This document shows positions 28,818 to 37,797 of a DNA stretch of 64,000 nucleotides, piece by piece. The DNA is taken from assembly GCA_026414975.1 (NCBI GenBank), contig JAOAHZ010000007.1, positions 1 through 64,000 of the forward strand, in the 5' to 3' direction. Made by a program: the position numbers and the translations under genes. Positions within the stretch are counted from its first letter, which is position 1. Every line of letters starts with the position of its first letter. The notes under the pieces are model-generated. The model did not search any database, was not told the origin of the DNA, and saw only the letters and a list, made by a program, of their open reading frames with translations. This DNA comes from Bacteroidia bacterium (GTDB lineage: Bacteria > Bacteroidota > Bacteroidia > SpSt-205).

Positions 28818-30431
28818 ATGGAATGGAGCTTTCCTCTGCCTAAGAATGAGCCAGTGTTAGCTCATGCACCCGGCTCGCCTGAGCGAATCGCCTTAGAAAA
28901 GGCCCTTAATCAGCTCTATAATCGTCAAGTAGAAATCCGCAGCTACATCGGGGGGCGATGGTGGGATGGGGAGCCCTTCTTAATCGCGCCTCCTCATCGT
29001 AAATCTCATCCTATCGGTACTGGCTATCGTGTGGGGCATGAAGGTGTTCAAGCAGCTATAGAAGCCGCCCTTCGTGCTCACTCTTCGTGGAGTCGGTGGA
29101 GCTTTGAGCGGCGAGCCGAAATCTTTCTCAAAGCAGCCGACCTTCTATCGCAAAAATATCGTGCGTATGCCAATGCCGCTTGCATGATAGGGCAATCTAA
29201 GACAGTATTTCAATCGGAGATAGACATCATAGCAGAACTGGCGGATTTCTGGCGTTTTAATGTGCATTATGCGGAGTATATTCTCCGCTGGCAGCCTTAT
29301 AGCCCTGCTGCTACCCTCAACCGTATGGATTATCGCCCCTTAGAAGGATTTGTATTAGCCATCACGCCCTTCAACTTCGCCTCCATCGCAGGGAACCTCC
29401 CAACTGCCCCAGCTTTATTGGGAAATACGGTTCTGTGGAAGCCAGCGGAAACCCAGCTTTACTCCGCTCAGGTGATATTAGAAGTCCTCTTGGAAGCAGG
29501 ACTTCCAGAAGGGGTTATTAACCTGCTGGTCGTTTCGGGACCTGTTCTATCAGATGTAGCTCTGAAACATCCGTATTTTGCCGGACTTCATTTTACGGGT
29601 TCTACAGCTACCCTCAACCATCTCTGGCAGACCATTGGCGCTAACCTGCCCGTGTATCGTAGCTATCCCCGCATTGTAGCTGAGACGGGCGGGAAAGACT
29701 TTGTATGGGTGCATTCTTCTGCGGACATAAAAGGGGCCGCTGTAGCTCTCGCCCGAGGCGCTTACGAATACCAAGGACAGAAGTGCTCAGCTGCTTCGCG
29801 AGCTTATCTACCCGCCTCCCGAGCAGATGAGATTCTTGGAGAGCTTACCGGCATGATTAAGACTTTCCGCATGGGTCCCCCTGAGGACTTTTCTAACTTT
29901 ATCACAGCGGTAATAGACAAAAAGGCCTTTGACAAAATCGTCTCCTATATAGAAGCGGGACGAAGCGACCCGACTATAACTCTCTTGGCCGGAGGGGGAT
30001 ATGACGATTCAGTGGGCTACTTCATCGAGCCAACGCTCTTCTTAACGCAAGACCCCAAACACCGCCTTATGGAGGAGGAGATTTTTGGACCCGTTCTCAC
30101 GGTCTATATCTATCCAGACGAGGCATGGGAAGCATCTTTACGACTCGTAGATGAGACGTCTCCATACGGGCTGACGGGAGCGATATGGGCTCAAGACCGA
30201 AAGGTAATCCAAAAAAGTTTGGAAGAACTACGCTACAGCGCCGGAAATATTTACATCAATGACAAGCCTACGGGGGCAATAGTCAATCAGCAACCATTTG
30301 GAGGTGCTCGGGCTTCAGGTACAAATGACAAAGCAGGCTCTCCATGGAACCTCATCCGTTGGCTCAGCCCTCGAGCTATCAAGGAAACCTTTTTACCACC
30401 CCATGATTATCGCTATCCCTTTATGGGATGA
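28818..30431 (+). CDS. pruA: L-glutamate gamma-semialdehyde (P5C) dehydrogenase
   Basis: Cytoplasmic NAD-dependent aldehyde dehydrogenase that turns glutamate semialdehyde into glutamate, the second step of proline breakdown. Length is 537 residues. The catalytic Cys is in YEYQGQKCSAASRAYLP, the general-base Glu in VAETGGKDFVWVH, and the cofactor segment is GFVLAITPFNFASIAGNLP. ERAEIFLKAA and NIYINDKPTGAIVNQQPFGG are typical of the P5C group. No proline dehydrogenase is adjacent. It is coupled to the acetyltransferase by a 4-nt overlap. Confidence 0.93.
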   Translation: MEWSFPLPKNEPVLAHAPGSPERIALEKALNQLYNRQVEIRSYIGGRWWDGEPFLIAPPHRKSHPIGTGYRVGHEGVQAAIEAALRAHSSWSRWSFERRAEIFLKAADLLSQKYRAYANAACMIGQSKTVFQSEIDIIAELADFWRFNVHYAEYILRWQPYSPAATLNRMDYRPLEGFVLAITPFNFASIAGNLPTAPALLGNTVLWKPAETQLYSAQVILEVLLEAGLPEGVINLLVVSGPVLSDVALKHPYFAGLHFTGSTATLNHLWQTIGANLPVYRSYPRIVAETGGKDFVWVHSSADIKGAAVALARGAYEYQGQKCSAASRAYLPASRADEILGELTGMIKTFRMGPPEDFSNFITAVIDKKAFDKIVSYIEAGRSDPTITLLAGGGYDDSVGYFIEPTLFLTQDPKHRLMEEEIFGPVLTVYIYPDEAWEASLRLVDETSPYGLTGAIWAQDRKVIQKSLEELRYSAGNIYINDKPTGAIVNQQPFGGARASGTNDKAGSPWNLIRWLSPRAIKETFLPPHDYRYPFMG

Positions 30432-30910
30432 GGCCGCCCATCGTTATCGCTCTGGTTAGTGCTGAGACGGTCCGTCCGCTGCGATGGCGCGTCCTTCGGC
30501 CAGGACGACCCGCGGAGTCAGCTCATTTCCCAGAAGATGAAGCGCTAACGACTTGGCACTTTGCCGCCCTCTTGTACGGAAACGATGTAGTCGGTGTAGC
30601 TTCTTACTTCTTAGAGGGGTATCCAGACCTGCCAGCAATTTGCGCCTACCGTTTGCGGGGTATGGCGACTCATCCTGATTACCAACGCTCTATGGGCATA
30701 GGCCGCGAGCTTCTGTTGAAGAGCCTGAGCTTTCTATATCGGAGAGGCGTAGACCTTGTATGGTGCTATGCCCGACTCTCAGCAGTGCCCTTTTATGAGA
30801 AAATGCATTTCTCTCGGTGGGAAGCCGCTGGGACGATAGACATTCCAGATGTGGGACCTCATGAGGTATGGTACAAATACTTGCTGGAACATAAGGAGAG
30901 AAAGACATAA
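30428..30910 (+). CDS. GNAT-family N-acetyltransferase
   Basis: 160-residue acetyl-CoA-dependent acetyltransferase of unknown substrate. The acetyl-CoA binding motif A is LRGMATHPDYQRSMGIGREL, with the R/Q-x-x-G-x-G/A core as QRSMGIG. Motif B ends in PFYEKMHFSRW. It overlaps pruA by 4 nt and probably shares its transcript. The family gives no clue to the acceptor. Confidence 0.88.
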   Translation: MRPPIVIALVSAETVRPLRWRVLRPGRPAESAHFPEDEALTTWHFAALLYGNDVVGVASYFLEGYPDLPAICAYRLRGMATHPDYQRSMGIGRELLLKSLSFLYRRGVDLVWCYARLSAVPFYEKMHFSRWEAAGTIDIPDVGPHEVWYKYLLEHKERKT

Positions 30911-31001
30911 GGCAGTGGCTCTGTAAATAGGTAAATCCCAAAGCCCAGCTAAATAGAACGGTAAGGTGGGGGACCCCACGCTTTTTTCCGAAGCCGTGCG
31001 T

Positions 31002-31009
31002 TACCTTTG
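31002..31009 (+). promoter_or_regulatory. Bacteroidota -7 promoter box TACCTTTG
   Basis: TAnnTTTG match, 5 nt before the ATG of the 53-residue basic protein at 31015. Confidence 0.6.
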
Positions 31010-31014
31010 CAGAC

Positions 31015-31176
31015 ATGGCCCGAAAACCAGATAAGCGTGTTTATGTGAGGCGTAACCGAGTACGCCGCAAGCTCCAGAAGCGCCGGGCGTGGGCTCCCAT
31101 CACTAAGCACAAGGCAAATGCCCTCCAAAAGTCTAATCTAAGCCTTCTGAGAGAGCTTGAGCGCCTTTTAGGATGA
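31015..31176 (+). CDS. Highly basic 53-residue protein of unknown function
   Basis: Unrecognised short ORF. It has 18 Lys/Arg against 3 acidic residues. Residues 1-33 are strongly basic (MARKPDKRVYVRRNRVRRK at the start), and the last 15 form a likely amphipathic helix (SNLSLLRELERLLG). Support for a real gene: a -7 box 5 nt upstream, and an ATGA overlap with the next gene. The composition suggests RNA or ribosome binding. It does not match bS20, bS21, bTHX or bL32/bL34 as far as I can see. Confidence 0.65.
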   Translation: MARKPDKRVYVRRNRVRRKLQKRRAWAPITKHKANALQKSNLSLLRELERLLG

Positions 31177-32108
31177 AGGCGCCCCTACGCTTAGGGATAG
31201 TGGGGCTAGGGTACATGGGTAGCCTTCACTTGCAAAAGGCCTTAGCCCACCCTCAGATAGAGGTTACGGCTTTATATGATGCTGATAAAGATGTCCAAGA
31301 TGGTCTTCGAGCCAAAGGACTGCCCGTCGTGTCCTCATACGAAGAGCTTTTAGATAAGGTGGAGGCTTTGATTGTAGCCTCTCCTACCACGAGCCACAAA
31401 CATTATGTAGAGTTAGCTCTGCGAGCTCAACGGCACGTTTTGGTAGAAAAACCCGTCACGCTCTCACTCAGAGAGCTGGAACAGCTTATCTTTCTCCGGG
31501 AGGAAGCTGGGACTGTAGCTATCGTAGGACACATAGAGCGCTTTAATCCGGCTTTTCAGGCCCTACTTCCATACAGGGAGCAGCTCAAGCTATTTAGCTT
31601 TGAACGAGTAGCCCCCTGGACGCCCCGAGGAACCGATGCTTCAGCCGTGATGGACCTGCTCATTCATGATTTGGACCTATTTTGGGCCCTAACTGAGGGG
31701 TATAGTTCGGATATACGCGCCAGTGCCTATCGAGTCCGCACTGCTCAAGCGGATACCCTTCAGGTCTGGATAGACCTTGTGGATGGACGCGCTGCCAGCT
31801 TCTCGGTGAGTCGAAACGCTCCTTACAAAAGGCGACGCCTCGTTGCCCACGGCCCAACCCTCTGGGCAGAGGCCGACCTGATTCAGCGCTCGCTTCACTT
31901 ATGGCAACTGTCCGTATCTGTGGATCCTGCCCTCCTTTCTATTGAGCTTCCCCACTCAGATGCTCTCTCAGCCGAGCTGGAACACTTTTTGCAGTGTATC
32001 CATGAACAAAAATCATCTACCCTTTCCTTAGAGCATGTGTATTCGGTCATGGCTTGGGCTCAGCAGGTGGAGATGTTATCTGAGCGTCATCTATTTTTTA
32101 CTCGTTAG
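31173..32108 (+). CDS. Gfo/Idh/MocA-family NAD(P)-dependent oxidoreductase
   Basis: 311-residue sugar or sugar-nucleotide dehydrogenase. The Rossmann motif is GIVGLGYMGSLHLQKA, the nicotinamide-site motif is VLVEKPVTLS, and the second-domain segment VGHIERFNPAF with HDLDLFW supplies the catalytic His. Members with this HIERFNPA pattern include UDP-GlcNAc 3-dehydrogenases used in envelope polysaccharide or lipid A variants. The sugar transferase two genes downstream fits a surface-polysaccharide role, but the substrate is not known. The 3' end overlaps the next gene by 74 nt. Confidence 0.9.
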   Translation: MKAPLRLGIVGLGYMGSLHLQKALAHPQIEVTALYDADKDVQDGLRAKGLPVVSSYEELLDKVEALIVASPTTSHKHYVELALRAQRHVLVEKPVTLSLRELEQLIFLREEAGTVAIVGHIERFNPAFQALLPYREQLKLFSFERVAPWTPRGTDASAVMDLLIHDLDLFWALTEGYSSDIRASAYRVRTAQADTLQVWIDLVDGRAASFSVSRNAPYKRRRLVAHGPTLWAEADLIQRSLHLWQLSVSVDPALLSIELPHSDALSAELEHFLQCIHEQKSSTLSLEHVYSVMAWAQQVEMLSERHLFFTR

Positions 32109-32922
32109 CTGCCGTTCTCAAGAAGCATTACCGCCAGCCTACCTGCGTCTTAGTGCAGCCCAAGTCGTCATTGAAGCCGATACGCTTTCCATCTCTCCTC
32201 CCTTGGATGCCTGGATCTACCCCCAAGGAAAGTTCCTGAGTATGGTAGAAGCAGGAGGACGAGTTCCTATTGTTCCTGCCGAAACCACTCCTATTTTGTT
32301 AGCGGGTGGCGTCTGGGTCAACGGCATATCCGCTACCCGCCGCCCCTATCCTTTTTGGGAATTTGACACTTTACATGGACCCTTAATACCCGAAACCGAG
32401 CGTATTTACACCCCTATTTACCGATACTTGGCTGATACCTTGCTTCAGTATCTGCTAAAAGAGGACTTTGAAAGTCCCCAGCTCTCCGTACGAAACCCAA
32501 ACTTAGGCGAACCTAATGCCGTGCCTATTCGTCGCACGCTTGCTCATTCACGCCGAGGTTTTTGGGCCGGTGAAATCAGCTTACCGCCCAATAGCGACTT
32601 TAAGCTGGAAAATGTTACGCCATTTGAGTTTCCTCAGGGTGAAGTATGGGCTGAAATCTCAGTCAAAGGGGATCGTAACTTAGGCGTCGGTCTCGTTCGG
32701 GAAAATAAACGAACTGGATCTCTCGTGTCCCGAGAGATATTTTTATTGCTCCGACCCCCCGACACAAGCTGGGCTACTTATTTCGTAGACCTAACCCCTT
32801 GGGTAGCTCGGGAATCTGATCTGTATCGCTATCGCCTCTATCTGACCAGCGCAGGGGACACAACGGGGTATTACACCCTTTACATAGATGATATTCGAAT
32901 CATATCTCTGAGGCGACGATGA
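32035..32922 (+). CDS. Predicted lipoprotein of unknown function
   Basis: 295-residue exported protein with a lipobox, IYFLLVSC, near residue 26. I recognise no domain. The middle is rich in Pro, and the C-terminal half alternates strand-like segments (WAEISVKGDRNLGVGLVRE, YRLYLTSAGDTTGYYTLYID). It resembles carbohydrate-binding or jelly-roll folds only in a general way. The signal peptide is encoded inside the end of the oxidoreductase gene in another frame. The 3' end overlaps the sugar transferase by 4 nt, so it belongs to the same operon. Confidence 0.75.
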   Translation: MCIRSWLGLSRWRCYLSVIYFLLVSCRSQEALPPAYLRLSAAQVVIEADTLSISPPLDAWIYPQGKFLSMVEAGGRVPIVPAETTPILLAGGVWVNGISATRRPYPFWEFDTLHGPLIPETERIYTPIYRYLADTLLQYLLKEDFESPQLSVRNPNLGEPNAVPIRRTLAHSRRGFWAGEISLPPNSDFKLENVTPFEFPQGEVWAEISVKGDRNLGVGLVRENKRTGSLVSREIFLLLRPPDTSWATYFVDLTPWVARESDLYRYRLYLTSAGDTTGYYTLYIDDIRIISLRRR

Positions 32923-34322
32923 GACGTCAGCTTATCGGTATCTTTTTTGCCGTATCAGATTTTTTACTCGCCTATGGAGGCTGGGTGAGTTTCTATTGGA
33001 TTAGGCGGTTCTACCTTTACAATTATGAAGCTCAGAGCGGCACTTTATGGGAGTACCTCTGGGCACCTCTCATCGTAGGAGGCTATTGGACCCTCTTGTA
33101 TGCCATAGGAGGAAGCTATAAAGACCCTATCCGTCAATCTATTCTTCATGAGGTTCTAAATAGAGGCTGGCTCACCCTCTTGGGCAGCTTGGCCTTATTC
33201 TTCCTGGCTTTTTTAGATGACCCTATACCCAATTACCGAATGTATCGGACCACATTGATTCTTTACATTTTTCTCCAAGCAAGTCTGAGCTGGCTATCGC
33301 TGATTTTTTTACGCTTGGTCATGCTCAAAATACTGCGCCGTCGTCTATTTAGATTTCCGACGATTATCGTAGGCGCTGGGCAAAATGCTTTATCGGTCTG
33401 GAAAGAACTTTCCCGCCATGGAGAGAGCTTGGGATACGACATCGTGGGTTTCGTTACGGCCGAAGAGGAAACAAAACCCCTGCTGCGCGGTAAGGTTCGT
33501 CATTTAGGGTCCTTAAGCGACTTAGAACGGATTGCCATGAGACGCGGGGCCCACCACATTGTTATTGCTACCGAGACCTTAGATGAAAAGGTTCTACAAA
33601 CGGTCTTGGCTCACATTAACGGCCTTCCCGTAGAAGTACATCTCACACCTGCTTTGCGGGATGTGCTGGGGGGAGGCGTCCGTGTCGGCAGTCCATTAGA
33701 TATCCCGTGGGTAACGATTACTCCCGCCTCGCCTTCACCTTGGTACGAGTTAGTGAAGCGGCTTATGGACCTTTTCATATCTGTATTCGCTTTGATCTTG
33801 CTGGCGCCCGTTATGGTGGTGATAGCAGTGCTGGTACGTCTATCCTCGCCCGGACCGATTATTTTCCGTCAAGAGCGCATCGGAAAAAATGGCCGCCCAT
33901 TCATCATATACAAGTTTCGCACGATGTATATAGATGCCGAGAAAGAAGGACCCGCCCTCAGCCGAGAAGGCGACCCTCGCATAACCCCAATCGGGCGTTG
34001 GTTACGCAAAACCCGTTTAGATGAGCTACCGCAGTTTTGGAATGTCATAAAAGGGAATATGAGTTTAGTCGGACCTCGTCCTGAACGCAAGTTTTTTATA
34101 GATCAGATTATCCAGCGCGCACCTGAATATAAACAGCTTCTCAAAGTCCGCCCAGGCATCACAAGCCTCGGTATGGTAAAGTTTGGCTATGCGTCTTCTG
34201 TGAGTGAGATGATAGAGCGAATGAAATACGACCTCATCTACTTAGCCAATCGCTCTCTCATGTTAGACCTTAAGATTCTTCTCTATACAGTACTGCGAGT
34301 CCTACAAGCCCGCGGAAAGTGA
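32919..34322 (+). CDS. Polyprenyl-phosphate sugar-1-phosphate transferase (WcaJ/WbaP type)
   Basis: 467-residue inner-membrane enzyme that starts surface-polysaccharide repeat synthesis by moving a sugar-1-phosphate to undecaprenyl phosphate. Several TM segments occupy about 1-135. A CoA-binding-like Rossmann segment follows (about 140-250, TIIVGAGQNAL). A further TM lies near 285-310. The bacterial sugar transferase domain ends the chain: PGPIIFRQERIGKNGRPF, YKFRTM, LRKTRLDELPQFWNVIKG and SLVGPRPE. The layout matches exopolysaccharide initiating transferases. The sugar is not predictable. It is the last gene of the oxidoreductase-lipoprotein-transferase run. Confidence 0.94.
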   Translation: MRRQLIGIFFAVSDFLLAYGGWVSFYWIRRFYLYNYEAQSGTLWEYLWAPLIVGGYWTLLYAIGGSYKDPIRQSILHEVLNRGWLTLLGSLALFFLAFLDDPIPNYRMYRTTLILYIFLQASLSWLSLIFLRLVMLKILRRRLFRFPTIIVGAGQNALSVWKELSRHGESLGYDIVGFVTAEEETKPLLRGKVRHLGSLSDLERIAMRRGAHHIVIATETLDEKVLQTVLAHINGLPVEVHLTPALRDVLGGGVRVGSPLDIPWVTITPASPSPWYELVKRLMDLFISVFALILLAPVMVVIAVLVRLSSPGPIIFRQERIGKNGRPFIIYKFRTMYIDAEKEGPALSREGDPRITPIGRWLRKTRLDELPQFWNVIKGNMSLVGPRPERKFFIDQIIQRAPEYKQLLKVRPGITSLGMVKFGYASSVSEMIERMKYDLIYLANRSLMLDLKILLYTVLRVLQARGK

Positions 34323-34330
34323 TACTTTTG
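34323..34330 (+). promoter_or_regulatory. Bacteroidota -7 promoter box TACTTTTG
   Basis: TAnnTTTG match, starting directly after the sugar transferase stop codon and 4 nt before the rpmE2 ATG. Confidence 0.6.
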
Positions 34331-34334
34331 TCCC

Positions 34335-34592
34335 ATGAAGAAAGAAGGGCATCCGGAATATCGCTTTGTTGTGTTCAAGGATACCTCCGCCGATTTCGCA
34401 TTTCTGACCCGCTCCACTGTCCGCACGAAGGAAACGATTATATGGGAGGATGGAAAAGAGTATCCACTGGTGAAATTAGATATCTCCAGCGCTTCTCATC
34501 CCTTCTTTACAGGTAAGCAGAAGTTTGTAGACACAGCCCGGAGAGTAGACAAGTTTATGGCCCGATACAATAAGGGAAAGGGTTCAAAGTAA
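34335..34592 (+). CDS. rpmE2: 50S ribosomal protein bL31, type B (zinc-independent)
   Basis: 85-residue ribosomal protein of the large subunit. The sequence follows the type B pattern: [39 protein letters not shown], then [20 protein letters not shown]. It contains no cysteine, so the zinc-binding CxxC pair of the other form is absent. It has its own promoter box and no ribosomal neighbour. Confidence 0.97.
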   Translation: MKKEGHPEYRFVVFKDTSADFAFLTRSTVRTKETIIWEDGKEYPLVKLDISSASHPFFTGKQKFVDTARRVDKFMARYNKGKGSK

Positions 34593-34898
34593 CTTGCTTC
34601 CCCCTTCCTATCCTTGGGCGTGCCTGAAACGAATTGAGAGGTTCTAAATGTAGGGAGAACTGCCTCAAAGGAGGTCAGTAGGGCATACCTCCTACTCCTC
34701 ATAGAGAAGAATTCAAGCCCCTTCCAGAGCTACAGGGAAACTTTTTGCTTGAATGTCCGCTAACGCTTTGCAGGGCCAAAGATCGGGGACTTTCGGGCGG
34801 TAAAACCACAGAATTAGGCTACGAGCAAGATTCCATTTCAATGCAAAAGGGCGGAAAGCCCAAAGCTTTCCGCCCTTCAAAAGAGGATGCTAGACGCC
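34593..34898. other. Intergenic stretch, 306 bp, between convergent rpmE2 and a T9SS cargo gene
   Basis: It holds the terminator at 34847-34877. A weak dyad (AGGAGGT at 34669-34675, ACCTCCT at 34687-34693) has no T-run and may be chance. The minus-strand frame at 34496-34702 overlaps rpmE2 and has no sign of being a gene. Confidence 0.6.
34847..34877 (-). terminator. Intrinsic terminator for the T9SS cargo gene at 34899-36833
   Basis: Arms AAGGGCGGAAAGC and GCTTTCCGCCCTT form a perfect 13-bp stem with a 5-nt loop. On the minus strand the 3' arm runs into TTTTGCATT, giving the U-run. It starts about 20 nt after the cargo gene stop. This is the clearest intrinsic terminator in the window. Confidence 0.85.
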
Positions 34899-36833
34899 TC
34901 AATGCATATGGTCTGACTTGATGAGACGGATAGAGCGAACTTCATTCCCAAAGGTTACCACAGCATTATAGTTACCGATTGCCACACGACTGAGAAGAGG
35001 GGACAGGTCTATATGGTGGGAGCCAGCCGTTAGGTTATACTCACTCTTCAGAACGAGCTTACCCGCTGCATCGTATACCTGAAAGCCTAAAAGACCACTA
35101 GAAGGCACGTTTACCTGCAGAAATCCTTCATTCACGAAAGGCTGCGGATAAAGCTGGACAGAGAAGGCCTCACCCGCCCCGGGCAGGATCGCTTCTACAG
35201 TGTTAGAGTAGCGAATATTGCCAAGAGCATCGTGTTGCTCCACTCGGTAAAAGTATCGGGTCAAAGGTTGTACATACACATCCTGATGATGATAGGTAGT
35301 ACGCCCCTGTTTATCTACTTGAGCAATGCGAGAGAAGTTGAGCCCGTCGGTGCTACGGTACAGTTCATAACCTAAAACATATTCCCGCTCAGGGGTGACT
35401 TCCCAAGTAAGAGCTATGGAAGAGCCTGAGGGAATAGCGGTTAGACGGATTTCATCGGAAGGCAAGGGTGCGTTATGAGTGATAACGGTGGCGTAATAGT
35501 AAGTGCCATTGAGGTTGTAGGCACTGAAGTTAGTACGCTGAACGGTCCAGCCTGTACTGGACCCCTCGCAATTGTTGGGCGGGGTGAGGATACCCGCGGG
35601 AGCTGACCGTTGGTTGTACCCAACGAAGCAGAGATTAGTAGGGTAGTTGTTCCAGTAAGGGTCTGATCCACCCGGCAGACCTGAGGTAGCCCCTGCATTA
35701 GGGCAGTCACCCGTTGTAGGAGCATTGGAGACGACCCTATTATACATAGTAACAGAGCTGGGTCCAGATGGATTGGAAGGTGCAGTTGCATCCACCGCAG
35801 GGAATGGCATAATTTCCCACCGGCCATTATTCAAAGGATTATACTGGCGGTTTGGACCCGGATCGCCTGGACGGCAATAAGGGGATTGATTAAAAGGGCC
35901 CTGAACCGTAGGATCAAACTGCACCCTTACATAGTGAGATGCTGAAGGAGCTACTACAATCCCTTGAATGCCCCTTGCATTGGTACCTGTAGGAACCCCT
36001 CCTACAGGGAAGTTGTAGGCATTACCCACTCCAACAACCACATTGCGCCGAAGGATACCATAGATGTACCTATCATCATTACCTGCTAAGAGTACATTGA
36101 AGCCTCCTGTACTATTAGGAGGCCAAGGACTTCGAGATATAGCCAAGGGGTCGTTATTGAGCATGCGCACCTCAGCATAGGTGCCATTGGACAAGGAAGT
36201 AGTAAAAGTGTGGATGCGTCCGCTTTGGAGAGTGAGAGTGTTTGCGACCCACATATCTCTGTCGGGCGGATCAATACATGCGGTCGCTAAAGTCCCATTG
36301 CTGTTGTAATCTGCTTGCTCACAATCAAGCGCAACAAAGCGCCCCGCTATATCATTATTCGTATTGTTGATTCGTACATCATAGAAGGTCCAGTTCTGGG
36401 GATTTGATTGAGTAGCATTGCTTACATAGATAGAGACCACTTGGGGACGATTAGGGCCATTGAACTCTACGGTACCACCCAGTGTAGTATTTCCATTGGC
36501 TGCAAACGTGCCAGTGGAGCGATGATGACCTCGGATGTTGTGATAGTTCCCTTGAAGGTATATCCATGAGTTAGGGCGAGAGTTTACCTCAGCACCTTCT
36601 CCAATCTTGAAGTGACCTCTGTAGCCACCAGCCCCATCTACACAACGGATTTCGCCCAAATTCTCTAAGACGCCTTGATTAGCTCCATTGTCATTGGTCT
36701 GCATGCCGCCCTGGACATATACGAGGGCGCCTGCTTGGACATAGACAAGGGCTCCCTGATTGAAAAACAAATCAGGCTGCGCCCACAATAAGGCAATGCA
36801 GAAGCAAGCCGAATATGACTTCACGGAAACCAT
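34899..36833 (-). CDS. Secreted protein with T9SS type A sorting domain
   Basis: 644-residue exported protein. The signal peptide ends CIALLWAQ. The N-terminal region is rich in Asn and Gly with strand-like repeats (GALVYVQAGALVYVQGG). A fibronectin-like segment lies near 470-550 (SIALTWEVTPEREYVLGYEL, RYFYRVEQHDALGNIRYS). The last 85 residues are a T9SS type A domain: VQLYPQPFVNEGFLQVNVP, GFQVYDAAGKLVLKSEY and NYNAVVTFGNEVRSIRLIK. Export through the outer membrane by T9SS is expected. It is the last gene of a three-gene minus-strand run and is followed by a strong terminator. Confidence 0.88.
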   Translation of the reverse strand: MVSVKSYSACFCIALLWAQPDLFFNQGALVYVQAGALVYVQGGMQTNDNGANQGVLENLGEIRCVDGAGGYRGHFKIGEGAEVNSRPNSWIYLQGNYHNIRGHHRSTGTFAANGNTTLGGTVEFNGPNRPQVVSIYVSNATQSNPQNWTFYDVRINNTNNDIAGRFVALDCEQADYNSNGTLATACIDPPDRDMWVANTLTLQSGRIHTFTTSLSNGTYAEVRMLNNDPLAISRSPWPPNSTGGFNVLLAGNDDRYIYGILRRNVVVGVGNAYNFPVGGVPTGTNARGIQGIVVAPSASHYVRVQFDPTVQGPFNQSPYCRPGDPGPNRQYNPLNNGRWEIMPFPAVDATAPSNPSGPSSVTMYNRVVSNAPTTGDCPNAGATSGLPGGSDPYWNNYPTNLCFVGYNQRSAPAGILTPPNNCEGSSTGWTVQRTNFSAYNLNGTYYYATVITHNAPLPSDEIRLTAIPSGSSIALTWEVTPEREYVLGYELYRSTDGLNFSRIAQVDKQGRTTYHHQDVYVQPLTRYFYRVEQHDALGNIRYSNTVEAILPGAGEAFSVQLYPQPFVNEGFLQVNVPSSGLLGFQVYDAAGKLVLKSEYNLTAGSHHIDLSPLLSRVAIGNYNAVVTFGNEVRSIRLIKSDHMH

Positions 36834-36849
36834 ATTCTTGAAGTTTCAG

Positions 36850-37797
36850 CTAAGGTACGGCAAAATCAGGAAACTTCCAAATGGGCTTGTCTGGCTGTCG
36901 GAGAGCATAGGCCTCTAAGGAGTGAGGACTAAGTTTCCATAATCCTACTACAGCCTTGCCCCAGAGGGCCTTTTTTGGGGTAAGAGGCTCGGTTTTGCAG
37001 CCGCTGCCGCTTACGATGGCGTATTTATTCTCAGAAAGCCGATGAATTTGAAGGTTATGGTCGTGGCCCGAGAGAAAAAGAACAGGTTGAGCAAGGCGAT
37101 GCGCCCGCCCTAATAAACTATCTGCCAGAGATGCGTAGGTAGGATATCTTTGGTCAGTCGGGTGACGAACTGCTTTCCTTACAGCGATCAGAGCTGTACC
37201 CACTACGGGCAGCGGCAAGTAGAGAAAAGGATGAAGAAGGCGCAGCGGAAAGAGATGCGCACTGAAAGGAAAGTAGCCTCCGTGAGCTCCTGCAGTCCGA
37301 GGTGGATGATGAAGTACGAAGAAAAAAAAGCTTGAAGCAGGAATCTGGCTTATTAGAGCATCAACACGCTGCCAATCAAAACCTTGTCCTCCATTCCGGA
37401 TGTAGCGCTCTGAATCTATAAAGAGGAAGCGATACCGCCCAACGATGAGAGTCTCTACCTGAGAAGAGTCTGGGTCAGGGAGGTGGCGAATATCTTTTGC
37501 TTGACGGCGCAAGCCGCTGAGCCCTGCCTTCCAGTCGTGGTTACCCGGGGTAGCAACCACTATGCCCGGAAAGCTTCGACTCACCGCAAGAAGGCGTTCC
37601 CACCGTCGTCGATCCCGAACCCTGTTTTGATGTCCAGCAGGATAGAGATTATCGCCTAGCCAGATTAGAATATCTCCCGGTTGGGCATGCTTTGTCCAAA
37701 AGCGCTGATAAAGACGAACTTGGCGGGAGCTGAGAGCACCTGCATCGCCTACAGCAAAAATCTGCTGTAGCCAAACAAGCCCTATCCATATCATCAA
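36850..37797 (-). CDS. Exported metallophosphoesterase
   Basis: 315-residue phosphatase of the calcineurin-like/purple acid phosphatase superfamily, probably periplasmic or surface-exposed. The five metal-site motifs are visible: GDAGALS, WLGDNLYP, GNHDW, VLHHPPR and SGHDHNLQIH. The N-terminus (MMIWIGLVWLQQIFA) looks like a signal peptide. It overlaps the SPOR-like gene upstream by 4 nt, and the cargo gene follows after 16 nt. The substrate is unknown; the pst operon is too distant to imply joint regulation. Confidence 0.9.
   Translation of the reverse strand: MMIWIGLVWLQQIFAVGDAGALSSRQVRLYQRFWTKHAQPGDILIWLGDNLYPAGHQNRVRDRRRWERLLAVSRSFPGIVVATPGNHDWKAGLSGLRRQAKDIRHLPDPDSSQVETLIVGRYRFLFIDSERYIRNGGQGFDWQRVDALISQIPASSFFFFVLHHPPRTAGAHGGYFPFSAHLFPLRLLHPFLYLPLPVVGTALIAVRKAVRHPTDQRYPTYASLADSLLGRAHRLAQPVLFLSGHDHNLQIHRLSENKYAIVSGSGCKTEPLTPKKALWGKAVVGLWKLSPHSLEAYALRQPDKPIWKFPDFAVP

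Noticed and set aside
34496-34702. 68-residue minus-strand frame overlapping rpmE2
   Set aside because: It is antisense to a clear ribosomal protein gene and has no domain or promoter box.
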